From Halococcaceae archaeon (lineage in GTDB: Archaea; Halobacteriota; Halobacteria; Halobacteriales; Halalkalicoccaceae), in NCBI GenBank assembly GCA_007128515.1, contig SKXI01000482.1, forward strand, positions 1 to 5,338: 5,338 bases of DNA, written 5' to 3'. Below are positions 1 through 5,338 of the stretch, piece by piece. Under the pieces are notes generated by a model. It was not told where the DNA came from, ran no database searches, and saw only the letters and a list, made by a program, of their open reading frames with translations. A program made the position numbers and the translations under genes. The first letter of the stretch is position 1, and each line of letters opens with the position of its first letter.

Positions 1-16
1 AATTATATTAAAAATT
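1..16. promoter_or_regulatory. AT-rich edge element, promoter or T-tract
   Basis: Almost all of the first 16 bases are A or T, whereas the rest of the window is GC-rich. Haloarchaeal TATA boxes look like this. No gene lies at the right distance on the plus strand, so a promoter here would most plausibly serve a minus-strand gene starting just left of the window. Read on the minus strand it also works as a T-tract terminator. The sequence alone does not separate these readings. Confidence 0.3.
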
Positions 17-38
17 GGCCCACCCTACTGGACGGCGA

Positions 39-65
39 TCGGTCCCGGGTCCGTTCGGGGACCGA
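39..65 (-). terminator. Possible minus-strand terminator: inverted repeat followed by T-tract
   Basis: An 8-base stem (39-46 pairing with 58-65, TCGGTCCC with GGGACCGA) encloses an 11-base loop. Read on the minus strand, it is followed about 22 bases later by a T-rich run (positions 15 to 1, beginning TTTTT). Archaeal transcription commonly ends at T-tracts, so this could end transcripts from the enolase-family gene that stops at 334. The spacing between stem and T-tract is larger than in a classical intrinsic terminator. The AT-rich part may instead be a promoter for a leftward gene outside the window. Confidence 0.3.
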
Positions 66-333
66 GAGCCGTGTGTCGCCGCACCGGTATCCAGCCGGTC
101 CCGACAGAGCCTCCCGACCGTGCGATCTTTACGGGCTCCTCCCGCCGAAACCGGCAACCGTAGGGCCCTCGCCGGATCCTGTCTCCGGGTTCGAGTCGAA
201 CGAAGGGGACCGCGCCCTGCGAGCGTAGATCGCATGAACCGACGTCCCGTTCGGTCACGACGGCAGGTACGCGACGACGGTCTTCGGCGCGCGGTCCTAC
301 GAGGTGTTCGAGGCCCGCCACGGATCTGAGAGT

Positions 334-1473
334 TCACCGGTCGACGCGGAACCGCTCGATCGCCGACCGGTCGAGTTCGATACCGAGTCCGGGCCCGGGC
401 GGTATCGGCACCGTCCCGTCCTCGGAAGCGTCGATCGACGTCGATCCGAGCTCCTCGCGCAACGGGTTCGAGGACGTGTCGAACTCGAGCCACGGGTCGC
501 CGGGGAGCGTCGCGATCAGCTGGAGGCTCGCCGCCAGCGCGACGGGCGTTCCCCAGACGTGCGGGACGACCTGGACGTCCGCGATCCGTGCGCGTTCGAC
601 CACTCGCCGACCGGCCGTGATCCCGCCCACGTCACAGAGGTCCGGCTGGGCCACGTCGAGGCCACCGACCTCGAACAGCCGGTCGAACCCGTAGAGGTCG
701 TGGCACTCACCGCCGGCGATCGGGACGTCGAGCGCCTCCCGTAGGTGCGCGTATCCGTCGACGTTCTCCGGGCGGACCGGCTCCTCGAACCACCGGACGT
801 CGAGCGTCTCGAGGCTCCGACCGACCTCGCGGGCGGTGGCGGTGTCGTAGGCGTAGTTCGCGTCGACCATCAACGGTGTCTCCGGTCCGACCGCCTCGCG
901 GATCCGCTCGACGAGTCCGACGTCCGCCTCGTGGTCGTACCCGAGCAGTCGGAGCCCGATCTTCGCCTTGACCGCCCCCAGGGCCTCGGCGTTCGCCACC
1001 GCTTCGTCCGCGATCCGCTCGAACTGCGTCTCGAGGTCGGCCTCGTGTTTGAAGTAGTGGCCGGTCGCGTACGCCCGGACCGCCTCCCGCCGTCGCCCGC
1101 CGCGGAGGTCACCGATCGACCGATCCAGCAGCTTCCCGCGCAGGTCCCACAGCGCGATGTCGACCCCGCTGATCGCCGGAAGGGGGATCGTCGACATGTA
1201 CGCGGCGCGGCTCGCGTCGACCAGCTCGTCGTGGAGGCGTTCGACCGCGAGCGGATCCCTACCGACGAGCTTCGGCGCGAGGAACTCGTCGACCGTCTCG
1301 CGGGTCCCCGCGATCGGCCCCCAGCACTCGCCCCACCCGACCGTCCCGTCGCTCGCCTCGATCCGAACGAGCGTCGCCGTGCGGTCGGTCACCCAGGCCT
1401 GTGCGTACCCGAACGGCTCCGAGGGCGTCGCCGAGACGCCGATCGCCTCGACGTCGGTGATACTGACGTCCAT
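334..1473 (-). CDS. Enolase-superfamily (mandelate racemase type) sugar-acid dehydratase or cycloisomerase
   Basis: This 379-residue cytoplasmic protein is complete and of usual family length. An N-terminal capping domain (about 1-125) precedes a TIM-barrel domain with the full catalytic set of the mandelate racemase subgroup. The Lys pair is K169-A-K171. The Mg ligands are D204 (VDAN), E230 (WFEEP) and E256 (GGE). The His-Asp dyad is D278 (QPDLC) and H305 (VPHVWG), with E330 (LEFD) following. Such enzymes abstract the proton alpha to a carboxylate; most sugar-acid members then lose water to give a 2-keto-3-deoxy acid. Several blocks (ALWD, VRAYATG, PHVWGT, PGPGLGIE near the C-terminus) recall bacterial D-galactarolactone cycloisomerase. 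The neighbouring ketodeoxypentonate dehydratase and semialdehyde dehydrogenase instead suggest pentonate dehydration. Both assignments are inference; the family is certain. The ATG at 1473 sits about 28 bases after a TATA-like element and has no Shine-Dalgarno sequence, which supports this start and a leaderless mRNA. Confidence 0.88.
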   Translation of the reverse strand: MDVSITDVEAIGVSATPSEPFGYAQAWVTDRTATLVRIEASDGTVGWGECWGPIAGTRETVDEFLAPKLVGRDPLAVERLHDELVDASRAAYMSTIPLPAISGVDIALWDLRGKLLDRSIGDLRGGRRREAVRAYATGHYFKHEADLETQFERIADEAVANAEALGAVKAKIGLRLLGYDHEADVGLVERIREAVGPETPLMVDANYAYDTATAREVGRSLETLDVRWFEEPVRPENVDGYAHLREALDVPIAGGECHDLYGFDRLFEVGGLDVAQPDLCDVGGITAGRRVVERARIADVQVVPHVWGTPVALAASLQLIATLPGDPWLEFDTSSNPLREELGSTSIDASEDGTVPIPPGPGLGIELDRSAIERFRVDR

Positions 1474-1498
1474 TTCGCCGGTGTTCGGGCGCCAGCGC

Positions 1499-1503
1499 TA
1501 AAA
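1499..1503 (-). promoter_or_regulatory. TATA-like element of the enolase-family gene
   Basis: On the minus strand the sequence reads GGGTTTTAGCG, with the TTTTA core centred about 28 bases before the ATG at 1473. That spacing would place transcription initiation at or next to the start codon, typical of haloarchaeal leaderless transcripts. It suggests the gene has its own promoter and need not be cotranscribed with the thioredoxin-fold gene upstream. Confidence 0.5.
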
Positions 1504-1608
1504 CCCGTCGCGTTTCTCTGGGCCGGCGCGTGCCGCGTCTGCCCGCCGAGGCGAAGAGGCGTATGGAACGCATCGGCGGAGTCCCGTTGACGTCCCCGGG
1601 TCTTCCGG

Positions 1609-2319
1609 TCAGAGTTCGAGCGCGCCCTCGAAGACGTCGTACGGTTGGTTACCGGCGACGGTGGTGCGGTACTCCCCGTCACGGAACAGGACGAACGAGG
1701 GGGTCTGCGTCAGGTCGCTCGCGTCGGCGGCGGCCTCGTCGCGTTCGAGACGCTCCTCGACGGCGTCGTCGTTCCCGTCCATGGCCTCCAGGACGGCCTC
1801 CGGCTCGGCGTCCGCCACGTCGTCTTCGAGGATTTCGAGGGTCCGGTCACGGATCGAGTCATCGTCCAGAGCGTCGATCCCCTCGTAGTAGCGGTCCTTC
1901 AGCGTCCAGAAGCCGTCCGAACCCTGTCTGTAGACCGAGAACAGCGCCCGCGTCGCCGGATGGCTCCACGGTTCGGTGCCCGGGGTCGCACGGTAGAGGT
2001 AGGTCACGGCGCCGGGATCGATCGCCTCCTCGCGGAGCGTCGGAAGCGTTCTCCGTGCGAACCCGGCGCACACGGGACACGACGGGTCCTCGAAGGCGAC
2101 GACCGTGGCGTCTGCCTCCCCGATCGCGGGCCCGAGTCGGGGCCCCTCGACGTCGCTTGCCGCGGGGTGATCCGACCGCGTCGTCGGTAACTCCGTCCCC
2201 TCGCTTCCGTCGTTTCGATCGACTCCGTTCCCGAGACACCCGGCCGAGACGGTGCCGAGGGCGACACCGATCGTCGTCAACACTGCCCGACGTGAACGAC
2301 GGGCGGTCGGTCGGGTCAT
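1609..2319 (-). CDS. Tat-exported DsbA/thioredoxin-fold lipoprotein, putative thiol-disulfide oxidoreductase
   Basis: This 236-residue protein probably makes, breaks or isomerises disulfides on the outer face of the cytoplasmic membrane. The N-terminus has twin arginines (R10-R11), a hydrophobic stretch (about 12-24) and a lipobox ending at C28 (VSAGC), the usual haloarchaeal Tat lipoprotein signal. A low-complexity polar linker follows to about 60. A thioredoxin fold comes next, with redox motif C81-P-V-C84 just after the first strand, an inserted helical region (about 118-200) as in DsbA/Thioredoxin_4 proteins, and the cis-proline loop TPSFV (P207). The CPVC motif resembles those of DsbA/DsbG-like proteins. 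The gene lies upstream of the enolase-family gene on the same strand with a 135-base gap, and diverges from the SDR gene. No electron partner such as DsbB or CcdA is visible, and a link to sugar catabolism is not evident. The physiological direction (oxidase or reductase) cannot be read from the sequence. Confidence 0.9.
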   Translation of the reverse strand: MTRPTARRSRRAVLTTIGVALGTVSAGCLGNGVDRNDGSEGTELPTTRSDHPAASDVEGPRLGPAIGEADATVVAFEDPSCPVCAGFARRTLPTLREEAIDPGAVTYLYRATPGTEPWSHPATRALFSVYRQGSDGFWTLKDRYYEGIDALDDDSIRDRTLEILEDDVADAEPEAVLEAMDGNDDAVEERLERDEAAADASDLTQTPSFVLFRDGEYRTTVAGNQPYDVFEGALEL

Positions 2320-2333
2320 CCGAGCTAACTCGG
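2320..2333. repeat. Short inverted repeat abutting the start of the thioredoxin-fold gene
   Basis: Five-base arms CCGAG and CTCGG flank CTAA and touch the ATG of the minus-strand gene at 2319. It could be a small operator, or a hairpin at the 5' end of that transcript. Arms this short arise often by chance in GC-rich DNA, so confidence is low. Confidence 0.2.
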
Positions 2334-2441
2334 TTCGATACCTCCGGCGATCGATGCGAGCGCTACGGACGCCGCCGTCATTCGAGGGATCACCTCTTCA
2401 CACTCGGCGCTGGAGGCTACCACCGGGAGGGGATGGGAAGC

Positions 2442-2450
2442 ACCTAAGAG
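2442..2450 (+). promoter_or_regulatory. Weak TATA-like element of the SDR gene
   Basis: The sequence ACCTAAGAG is the only A/T-containing core in an otherwise GC-rich upstream stretch. It is centred about 27 bases before the ATG at 2473, where a leaderless haloarchaeal promoter would be. It is a poor match to a strong TATA box, so the promoter may be weak or activator-dependent. No Shine-Dalgarno sequence is seen before the start codon. Confidence 0.35.
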
Positions 2451-2472
2451 CTGGCCCACGTTCCCCGGACCT

Positions 2473-3252
2473 ATGGCCGAGTACGAACACGACCCGGTGT
2501 CGGTCGCGGACAAACGCGCGGTCGTGATCGGTGGGACCAGCGGAATCGGGCGGGGGATCGCCAGGGCGTTCGCCGCGGAGGGCGCTCGCGTCGTCCCCAC
2601 GAGCAGGACCGAAGCGCGCGTCGACGAGACGGCGAGCGAGCTCGAAGCCCTCGGCGCGGAGGCGCTCCGGGCCACCTGTGACGTCACCGACCGCGAGTCG
2701 CTCGTCGCGCTCCGCGATCGGGTGGTGGACGCGTTCGGGGGCGTCGACGTCCTCGTCAACTCGCCGAGCGCCATCGCGCGGAAGTCGCTGCTCGAGGTGA
2801 CCGACGAGGAGTGGGGCCACGTGTTCGACGTCCAGCTCGACGGACCGAGGCGGGCGACGCAGGTCTTCGCCGAGGAACTCTCGCGCGACGGCGGCGGGAG
2901 CATCGTCAACGTCTCCTCGGCCTCGGCGGTGACGGCGATCGACGAGCTGGCGGCGTACTCCGCGGCGAAGGCGGGGATCGACGCCCTCACGCGCGTCAGC
3001 GCCCGGGAGCTCGCACCCGAGGTGAGGGTCAACGCGATCCGCCCGGGCTTCATCGTCACCGAACAGACGAAGGAGGCCTACGCGCCGGGTACCGATCGGT
3101 ACGAGGCGGTCACCGCCCGGACGTACGAGCAGCGGATCGGCGACCCCGGGGACGTCGCCGGCGCGGCGGTCTACCTCGCCTCGGACGCCGCGGGCTACGT
3201 GCGAGGGGAGATCCTGACCGTCGACTGCGGGTTCGTCCAGTCCGCGCTGTGA
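2473..3252 (+). CDS. Classical short-chain dehydrogenase/reductase, candidate sugar dehydrogenase
   Basis: This 259-residue cytoplasmic NAD(P)-dependent oxidoreductase has the usual length of classical SDRs. The Rossmann glycine motif is at 20-26 (GGTSGIG), preceded by Ile where Thr is usual. R45 after the second strand (TSRTE) suggests NADP preference. D70-V71 would contact adenine. S149, Y162 and K166 form the catalytic triad (Y-x-x-x-K in YSAAK). PGFI at 191-194 and the C-terminal region from VYLASD onward are typical. Two conserved sites are altered: the NNAG motif is N96-S-P-S99, and the tetrad Asn is Q121. Position next to a ketodeoxypentonate dehydratase makes a pentose or aldose 1-dehydrogenase attractive; bacterial xylose dehydrogenase XylB of Caulobacter is also a classical SDR. 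Substrates of this family are not predictable from sequence, so other sugars, polyols or keto acids are possible. The ATG at 2473 follows a TATA-like element at leaderless spacing. Confidence 0.9.
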   Translation: MAEYEHDPVSVADKRAVVIGGTSGIGRGIARAFAAEGARVVPTSRTEARVDETASELEALGAEALRATCDVTDRESLVALRDRVVDAFGGVDVLVNSPSAIARKSLLEVTDEEWGHVFDVQLDGPRRATQVFAEELSRDGGGSIVNVSSASAVTAIDELAAYSAAKAGIDALTRVSARELAPEVRVNAIRPGFIVTEQTKEAYAPGTDRYEAVTARTYEQRIGDPGDVAGAAVYLASDAAGYVRGEILTVDCGFVQSAL

Positions 3253-3253
3253 G

Positions 3254-3290
3254 GCGCTCGCGTCGCTGCTCTGTCACAGCACGCGAGTGC
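3254..3290 (+). terminator. Long stable hairpin immediately after the SDR stop codon
   Basis: Bases 3254-3263 pair with 3281-3290 (nine Watson-Crick pairs and one G-T), and 3265-3268 pair with 3277-3280. This leaves a single bulged C at 3264 and an 8-base loop. The structure starts two bases after the SDR stop and ends about 30 bases before the TATA-like element of the next gene. It could terminate or protect the SDR transcript, but no T-tract follows, which argues against a standard archaeal terminator. An operator for the downstream promoter is the other reading. Confidence 0.45.
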
Positions 3291-3318
3291 ACGCGCGGCC
3301 GTCGGTCGGCACCGGAGA

Positions 3319-3328
3319 TAGATATATG
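3319..3328 (+). promoter_or_regulatory. TATA box of the ketodeoxypentonate dehydratase gene
   Basis: TAGATATATG is a clear AT-rich core in a GC-rich gap, preceded by purine-rich CCGGAGA that could serve as a BRE. Its centre lies about 30 bases before the ATG at 3354, so the transcript would begin within a few bases of the start codon. This is the best promoter in the window. It implies independent transcription of this gene despite the short 101-base gap from the SDR gene. Confidence 0.6.
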
Positions 3329-3353
3329 TGGTGGGGGTGACATCGGTGTTGGT

Positions 3354-4217
3354 ATGCGGTACTACCAGCCCGCCGGCCCCGCGCCGCGTCTCGTCGCCGC
3401 GAACGGGCAGGGGGCGTACGACCTCACGGGCACGACCGCCGGGGTGGAGACGTTCTTCGATCTCGCACGGGCGGCACGTGTCGCACGGGAACCGATCGAC
3501 GACCTCGCAGAGCGCCACCTCGGAGACGCCGCGACCGTCGACGATCCGGCGGCGGAGGGCCTCTCACGACCGATCGTCCCGGAGGAGGTGTGGGCGGCGG
3601 GTGTGACCTACGAGATCAGCGAGGCCGCACGCGAGGCCGAGAGCGGGATGCCCGAGATCTACCTCGACGTCTACGAGTCCGAGCGGCCGGAGGTCTTCTT
3701 CAAGGCGACGCCGTCGCGGATCGTCGGCCCCGGCGAGGCCGTCGGCGTCCGCTCGGACTCGGAGTGGAACGTCCCCGAACCCGAGTTGGGTATCGTGCTC
3801 TTCGGCGGCGAGATCGTGGGCTACACGATCGGCAACGACGTGAGCAGCCGGTCGATCGAGGGGAGGAACCCGCTCTATCTCCCGCAGGCGAAGGTCTACG
3901 ACCGCTGCTGTTCGCTCGGCCCGGCGGTCGTTTCCCACACCGCGATCGACGACCCGCACGACCTGGAGATGTCGATGGCGATCACCCGCGACGGCGAGGT
4001 CGAGTACGAGGAGTCGACGAACACCGGGGAGATGGTCAGGACCTGCGAGGAGCTCGTCGCCTGTTACACGAACCACCAGGCGGTGCCCGAGACGGCGGTC
4101 CTGCTGACGGGCACGTCACTGGTGCCGCCGGAGTCCTTTTCGCTCACGGACGGGGATCACGTCGAGATCGAGATCGAGGGGATCGGCACCCTCGAAAACG
4201 GCGTCGTCGCCGTCTGA
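3354..4217 (+). CDS. xacE: 2-keto-3-deoxypentonate (xylonate/arabinonate) dehydratase, FAH fold
   Basis: This 287-residue enzyme would dehydrate 2-keto-3-deoxy-D-pentonate to 2-oxoglutarate semialdehyde, the third stage of oxidative pentose degradation. D-xylonate and D-arabinonate give the same ketodeoxy acid, so either could feed it. It belongs to the fumarylacetoacetate hydrolase superfamily: a small N-terminal domain (about 1-72) and a catalytic domain. Expected Mg ligands are E142 and E144 (PEPEL) and D162 (NDVSSR). Other landmarks are RPEVFFKATP (111-120), RSDSEW (133-138), NPLYLPQAK (172-180) with K180, RCC (184-186) and LTGTSLVP (251-258). These blocks match what I recall of Sulfolobus KdaD along nearly the whole length, which favours this over a generic FAH hydrolase. 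The frame is open upstream to 2811 by chance through the SDR gene. The start at 3354 is chosen because homology begins at MRYYQ and the TATA box lies just upstream. The symbol follows Haloferax usage and rests on this resemblance. Confidence 0.9.
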   Translation: MRYYQPAGPAPRLVAANGQGAYDLTGTTAGVETFFDLARAARVAREPIDDLAERHLGDAATVDDPAAEGLSRPIVPEEVWAAGVTYEISEAAREAESGMPEIYLDVYESERPEVFFKATPSRIVGPGEAVGVRSDSEWNVPEPELGIVLFGGEIVGYTIGNDVSSRSIEGRNPLYLPQAKVYDRCCSLGPAVVSHTAIDDPHDLEMSMAITRDGEVEYEESTNTGEMVRTCEELVACYTNHQAVPETAVLLTGTSLVPPESFSLTDGDHVEIEIEGIGTLENGVVAV

Positions 4218-4251
4218 CTCCGCCTGCAGGAGTACGTCGATCGACGTCGAT
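4217..4251. repeat. Inverted repeats in the convergent gap, possible bidirectional terminator
   Basis: The 51-base gap between two genes that run toward each other holds two adjacent inverted repeats. One pairs ACTCC (4217-4221) with GGAGT (4229-4233) around a PstI-like CTGCAG core. The other is a perfect 14-base palindrome at 4234-4247 (ACGTCGATCGACGT), overlapped by a 12-base palindrome at 4240-4251. Position suits transcript termination or 3'-end formation on both strands. There is no strong T-tract, and the second motif uses words common in this GC-rich genome, so function is uncertain. Confidence 0.35.
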
Positions 4252-4268
4252 GTCCCAATCGTCCAGAT

Positions 4269-5338
4269 TCAGTAGTTGTGGTAGACGGTCTTCGTGATCG
4301 AGAAGAAGTCGTAGCCCGCGTCGCCCTGTTCGCGGTAGGTCTCCGAGGACGAGTCCTTGAACCCGCCGAAGGGCACGTGGAGGTCGAGGCCGGTCGACTT
4401 CTCGTTGACCTTCACGACGCCCGCCTCGATCTCGTCGACGAACCGGCCGATCTCCGCGTTGCTGTCGCTGATCACGCTCGCCGAGAGCCCGTACTGGACG
4501 CCGTTGGCGACCGCCATCGCCTCGTCGAAGTCCGAGCACTTTATCACCGCGACGACCGGCCCGAACACCTCCTCCTGACCGAGCGTGCTCTCGGGGTCGA
4601 CGTCGGTGACGACCGTCGGCTCGACGAAGAAGCCGTCCGAAAAGCGATCGCCCTCGGGCCTGGCCCCGCCGGTCTCGATCGTGCCGCCCTCCTCCTCGCC
4701 GATCCCGACGTACTCGAGCGTCGACTCGAGTTCGCTCTCGTTGACCTGCGGGCCCATCCCGTAGCCGTCGAGACCGGGGCCGATCTCGATCGCCTCGGCC
4801 TCCTCGACCAGCGCGGAGACGAACTCGTCGTGGACGGACTCGTGGACGATCGCCCGCGAGGTCGCCGTACACGCCTGGCCGGTGACGCCGAAGCCGCCGG
4901 CCGCGACGATCCCGGCGGCCTCGACCGGGTCGGCCGACGCACAGACCACTGCGGGGTTCTTCCCGCCCATCTCCGTCTGGACGCGCTTTTCCTCGTCGGT
5001 CGCGTCCCCGTAGACCCGCTTTCCGACGTCGGTGCTCCCGGTGAAGGAGACGGCGTCGACCGCGTCGTGGGTGGTCAGCGGCTCGCCCAGATCGCTCCCG
5101 GAGCCGGTGACGAGGTTCACGACGCCGTCGGGGAGGTCCGCGGCGTCGACACACTCGGCCAGTTTCGTCGCGATCTCGGGGGTGAGCGTCGCGGGTTTCC
5201 AGACGACCGCGTTGCCGGCGGCCAGCGCCGGCGCGATCTTCCAGGCGGGGATCGCGATCGGGTAGTTCCACGGCGTGATGACGGAGGCGACGCCCATCGG
5301 CTCCTCCTTCGTGTACAGCCGCTTGTTCCGGCCGCTCG
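4269..5338 (-). CDS. xacF: 2-oxoglutarate semialdehyde dehydrogenase, aldehyde dehydrogenase family (5' end outside window)
   Basis: The visible 355 codons cover the C-terminal three quarters of a roughly 480-residue aldehyde dehydrogenase; about 125 N-terminal residues lie beyond the right edge. The frame stays open past the Met at 5297, which sits inside the conserved EPMGVASVITPWNYP region and is not the start. Counting from that Met, N11 (PWNYP) is the oxyanion Asn, K34 (WKPA) and FTGST (85-89) bind NAD(P), E109 (EMGGKNP) is the general base and C143 (GQACTATSR) the nucleophile. EEVFGPV (242-248) and PFGGFKDS (309-316) follow. The GQxCTATSR form is common in 2-oxoglutarate semialdehyde dehydrogenases, which oxidise the product of the adjacent dehydratase to 2-oxoglutarate. 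Succinate semialdehyde or other aldehyde substrates are possible on sequence alone; the neighbour favours this call. It converges on the dehydratase gene with a 51-base gap, so the two are not in one operon. Confidence 0.87.
   Translation of the reverse strand, partial: SGRNKRLYTKEEPMGVASVITPWNYPIAIPAWKIAPALAAGNAVVWKPATLTPEIATKLAECVDAADLPDGVVNLVTGSGSDLGEPLTTHDAVDAVSFTGSTDVGKRVYGDATDEEKRVQTEMGGKNPAVVCASADPVEAAGIVAAGGFGVTGQACTATSRAIVHESVHDEFVSALVEEAEAIEIGPGLDGYGMGPQVNESELESTLEYVGIGEEEGGTIETGGARPEGDRFSDGFFVEPTVVTDVDPESTLGQEEVFGPVVAVIKCSDFDEAMAVANGVQYGLSASVISDSNAEIGRFVDEIEAGVVKVNEKSTGLDLHVPFGGFKDSSSETYREQGDAGYDFFSITKTVYHNY

Larger units (their letters stand above)
1..333. other. Non-coding stretch left of the enolase-family gene
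   Basis: No convincing gene is seen here. Open frames exist on both strands, but their products are rich in Arg, Pro and Gly, lack recognisable motifs, and have looser third-position G/C preference than the real genes. The longest on the minus strand runs far into the enolase-family gene in the wrong frame. The left edge (1-16) is strikingly AT-rich against a GC-rich background. The stretch is probably the 3' flank of the minus-strand gene plus the promoter region of a gene beyond the window. A small or decayed gene cannot be excluded; a minus-strand GTG-initiated frame at 25-321 is the best such candidate, and it is weak. Confidence 0.5.

Noticed and set aside
25..321. Minus-strand GTG-initiated 98-residue frame after the enolase-family stop codon
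   Set aside because: Third-position G/C preference is clearly lower than in the real genes, composition is unremarkable, and no domain or start signal is seen. A decayed small gene remains possible but unsupported.
429..445. 17-base match (CGTCGATCGACGTCGAT) shared with 4235-4251, a possible shared operator
   Set aside because: One copy lies inside coding sequence near the 3' end of the enolase-family gene. The word is built from CG/GATC units that are abundant in this composition, so chance is the simpler explanation.
8..493. Minus-strand 161-residue open frame at the left edge
   Set aside because: It overlaps the end of the enolase-family gene in another frame, is extremely Arg-rich and has no recognisable motif.
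745..1590. Plus-strand 281-residue frame antisense to the enolase-family gene
   Set aside because: Its composition (Arg, Val, Asp, Pro) is typical of the antisense of GC-rich haloarchaeal coding sequence. It has no motif, and the opposite strand encodes a complete enzyme.
2811..3353. In-frame open extension upstream of the ketodeoxypentonate dehydratase, which could suggest a 468-residue fusion
   Set aside because: It lies in the wrong frame of the well-supported SDR gene and is Arg/Gly-rich. The family's N-terminus begins at the ATG at 3354, which has its own TATA box. The long open frame is a by-product of high GC.
4144..5271. Second minus-strand frame of 375 residues overlapping the aldehyde dehydrogenase
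   Set aside because: It is a shadow frame made almost entirely of Arg, Gly and Asp. The overlapping frame carries all aldehyde dehydrogenase catalytic motifs.
1..5338. CRISPR arrays, tRNA or rRNA genes, insertion sequences, defence modules
   Set aside because: No regularly spaced repeats, tRNA-like cloverleaf, transposase motifs or terminal inverted repeats were seen. The genes present are metabolic or redox enzymes.

Overview
The window reads as a haloarchaeal chromosome or megaplasmid segment. It is GC-rich, with strong G/C preference at third codon positions, and its proteins are acidic (Asp/Glu-rich, Lys-poor). Likely TATA-type promoter elements lie about 27-30 bases upstream of start codons with no obvious Shine-Dalgarno sequences, and there is a Tat-type lipoprotein signal. 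The exact genus cannot be read from the sequence.

Layout, left to right. Bases 1-333 hold no convincing gene; an inverted repeat and an AT-rich edge may be a terminator or the promoter of a gene to the left. On the minus strand follow a mandelate racemase/muconate-lactonizing-type enolase-superfamily dehydratase (334-1473) and, upstream of it, a Tat-exported DsbA/thioredoxin-fold lipoprotein (1609-2319). A 153-base divergent gap separates these from two plus-strand genes: a classical short-chain dehydrogenase/reductase (2473-3252) and a fumarylacetoacetase-fold 2-keto-3-deoxypentonate dehydratase (3354-4217). A convergent minus-strand aldehyde dehydrogenase, probably 2-oxoglutarate semialdehyde dehydrogenase (4269 to beyond 5338), is cut by the right edge and lacks about 125 N-terminal residues.

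Four of the five genes fit one route, the oxidative non-phosphorylating (Weimberg-type) degradation of pentoses. A sugar dehydrogenase (SDR candidate) would make the aldonate or its lactone, an enolase-superfamily dehydratase would make 2-keto-3-deoxypentonate, the FAH-fold dehydratase would give 2-oxoglutarate semialdehyde, and the aldehyde dehydrogenase would give 2-oxoglutarate for the TCA cycle. The last two assignments are the firmest. The SDR and the enolase-family protein are placed by context. The enolase-family protein looks more like bacterial galactarolactone cycloisomerases, and the SDR has unusual active-site residues, so their substrates are the open questions. No lactonase, transporter or regulator gene is visible. 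The thiol-disulfide lipoprotein has no evident metabolic link to the cluster.
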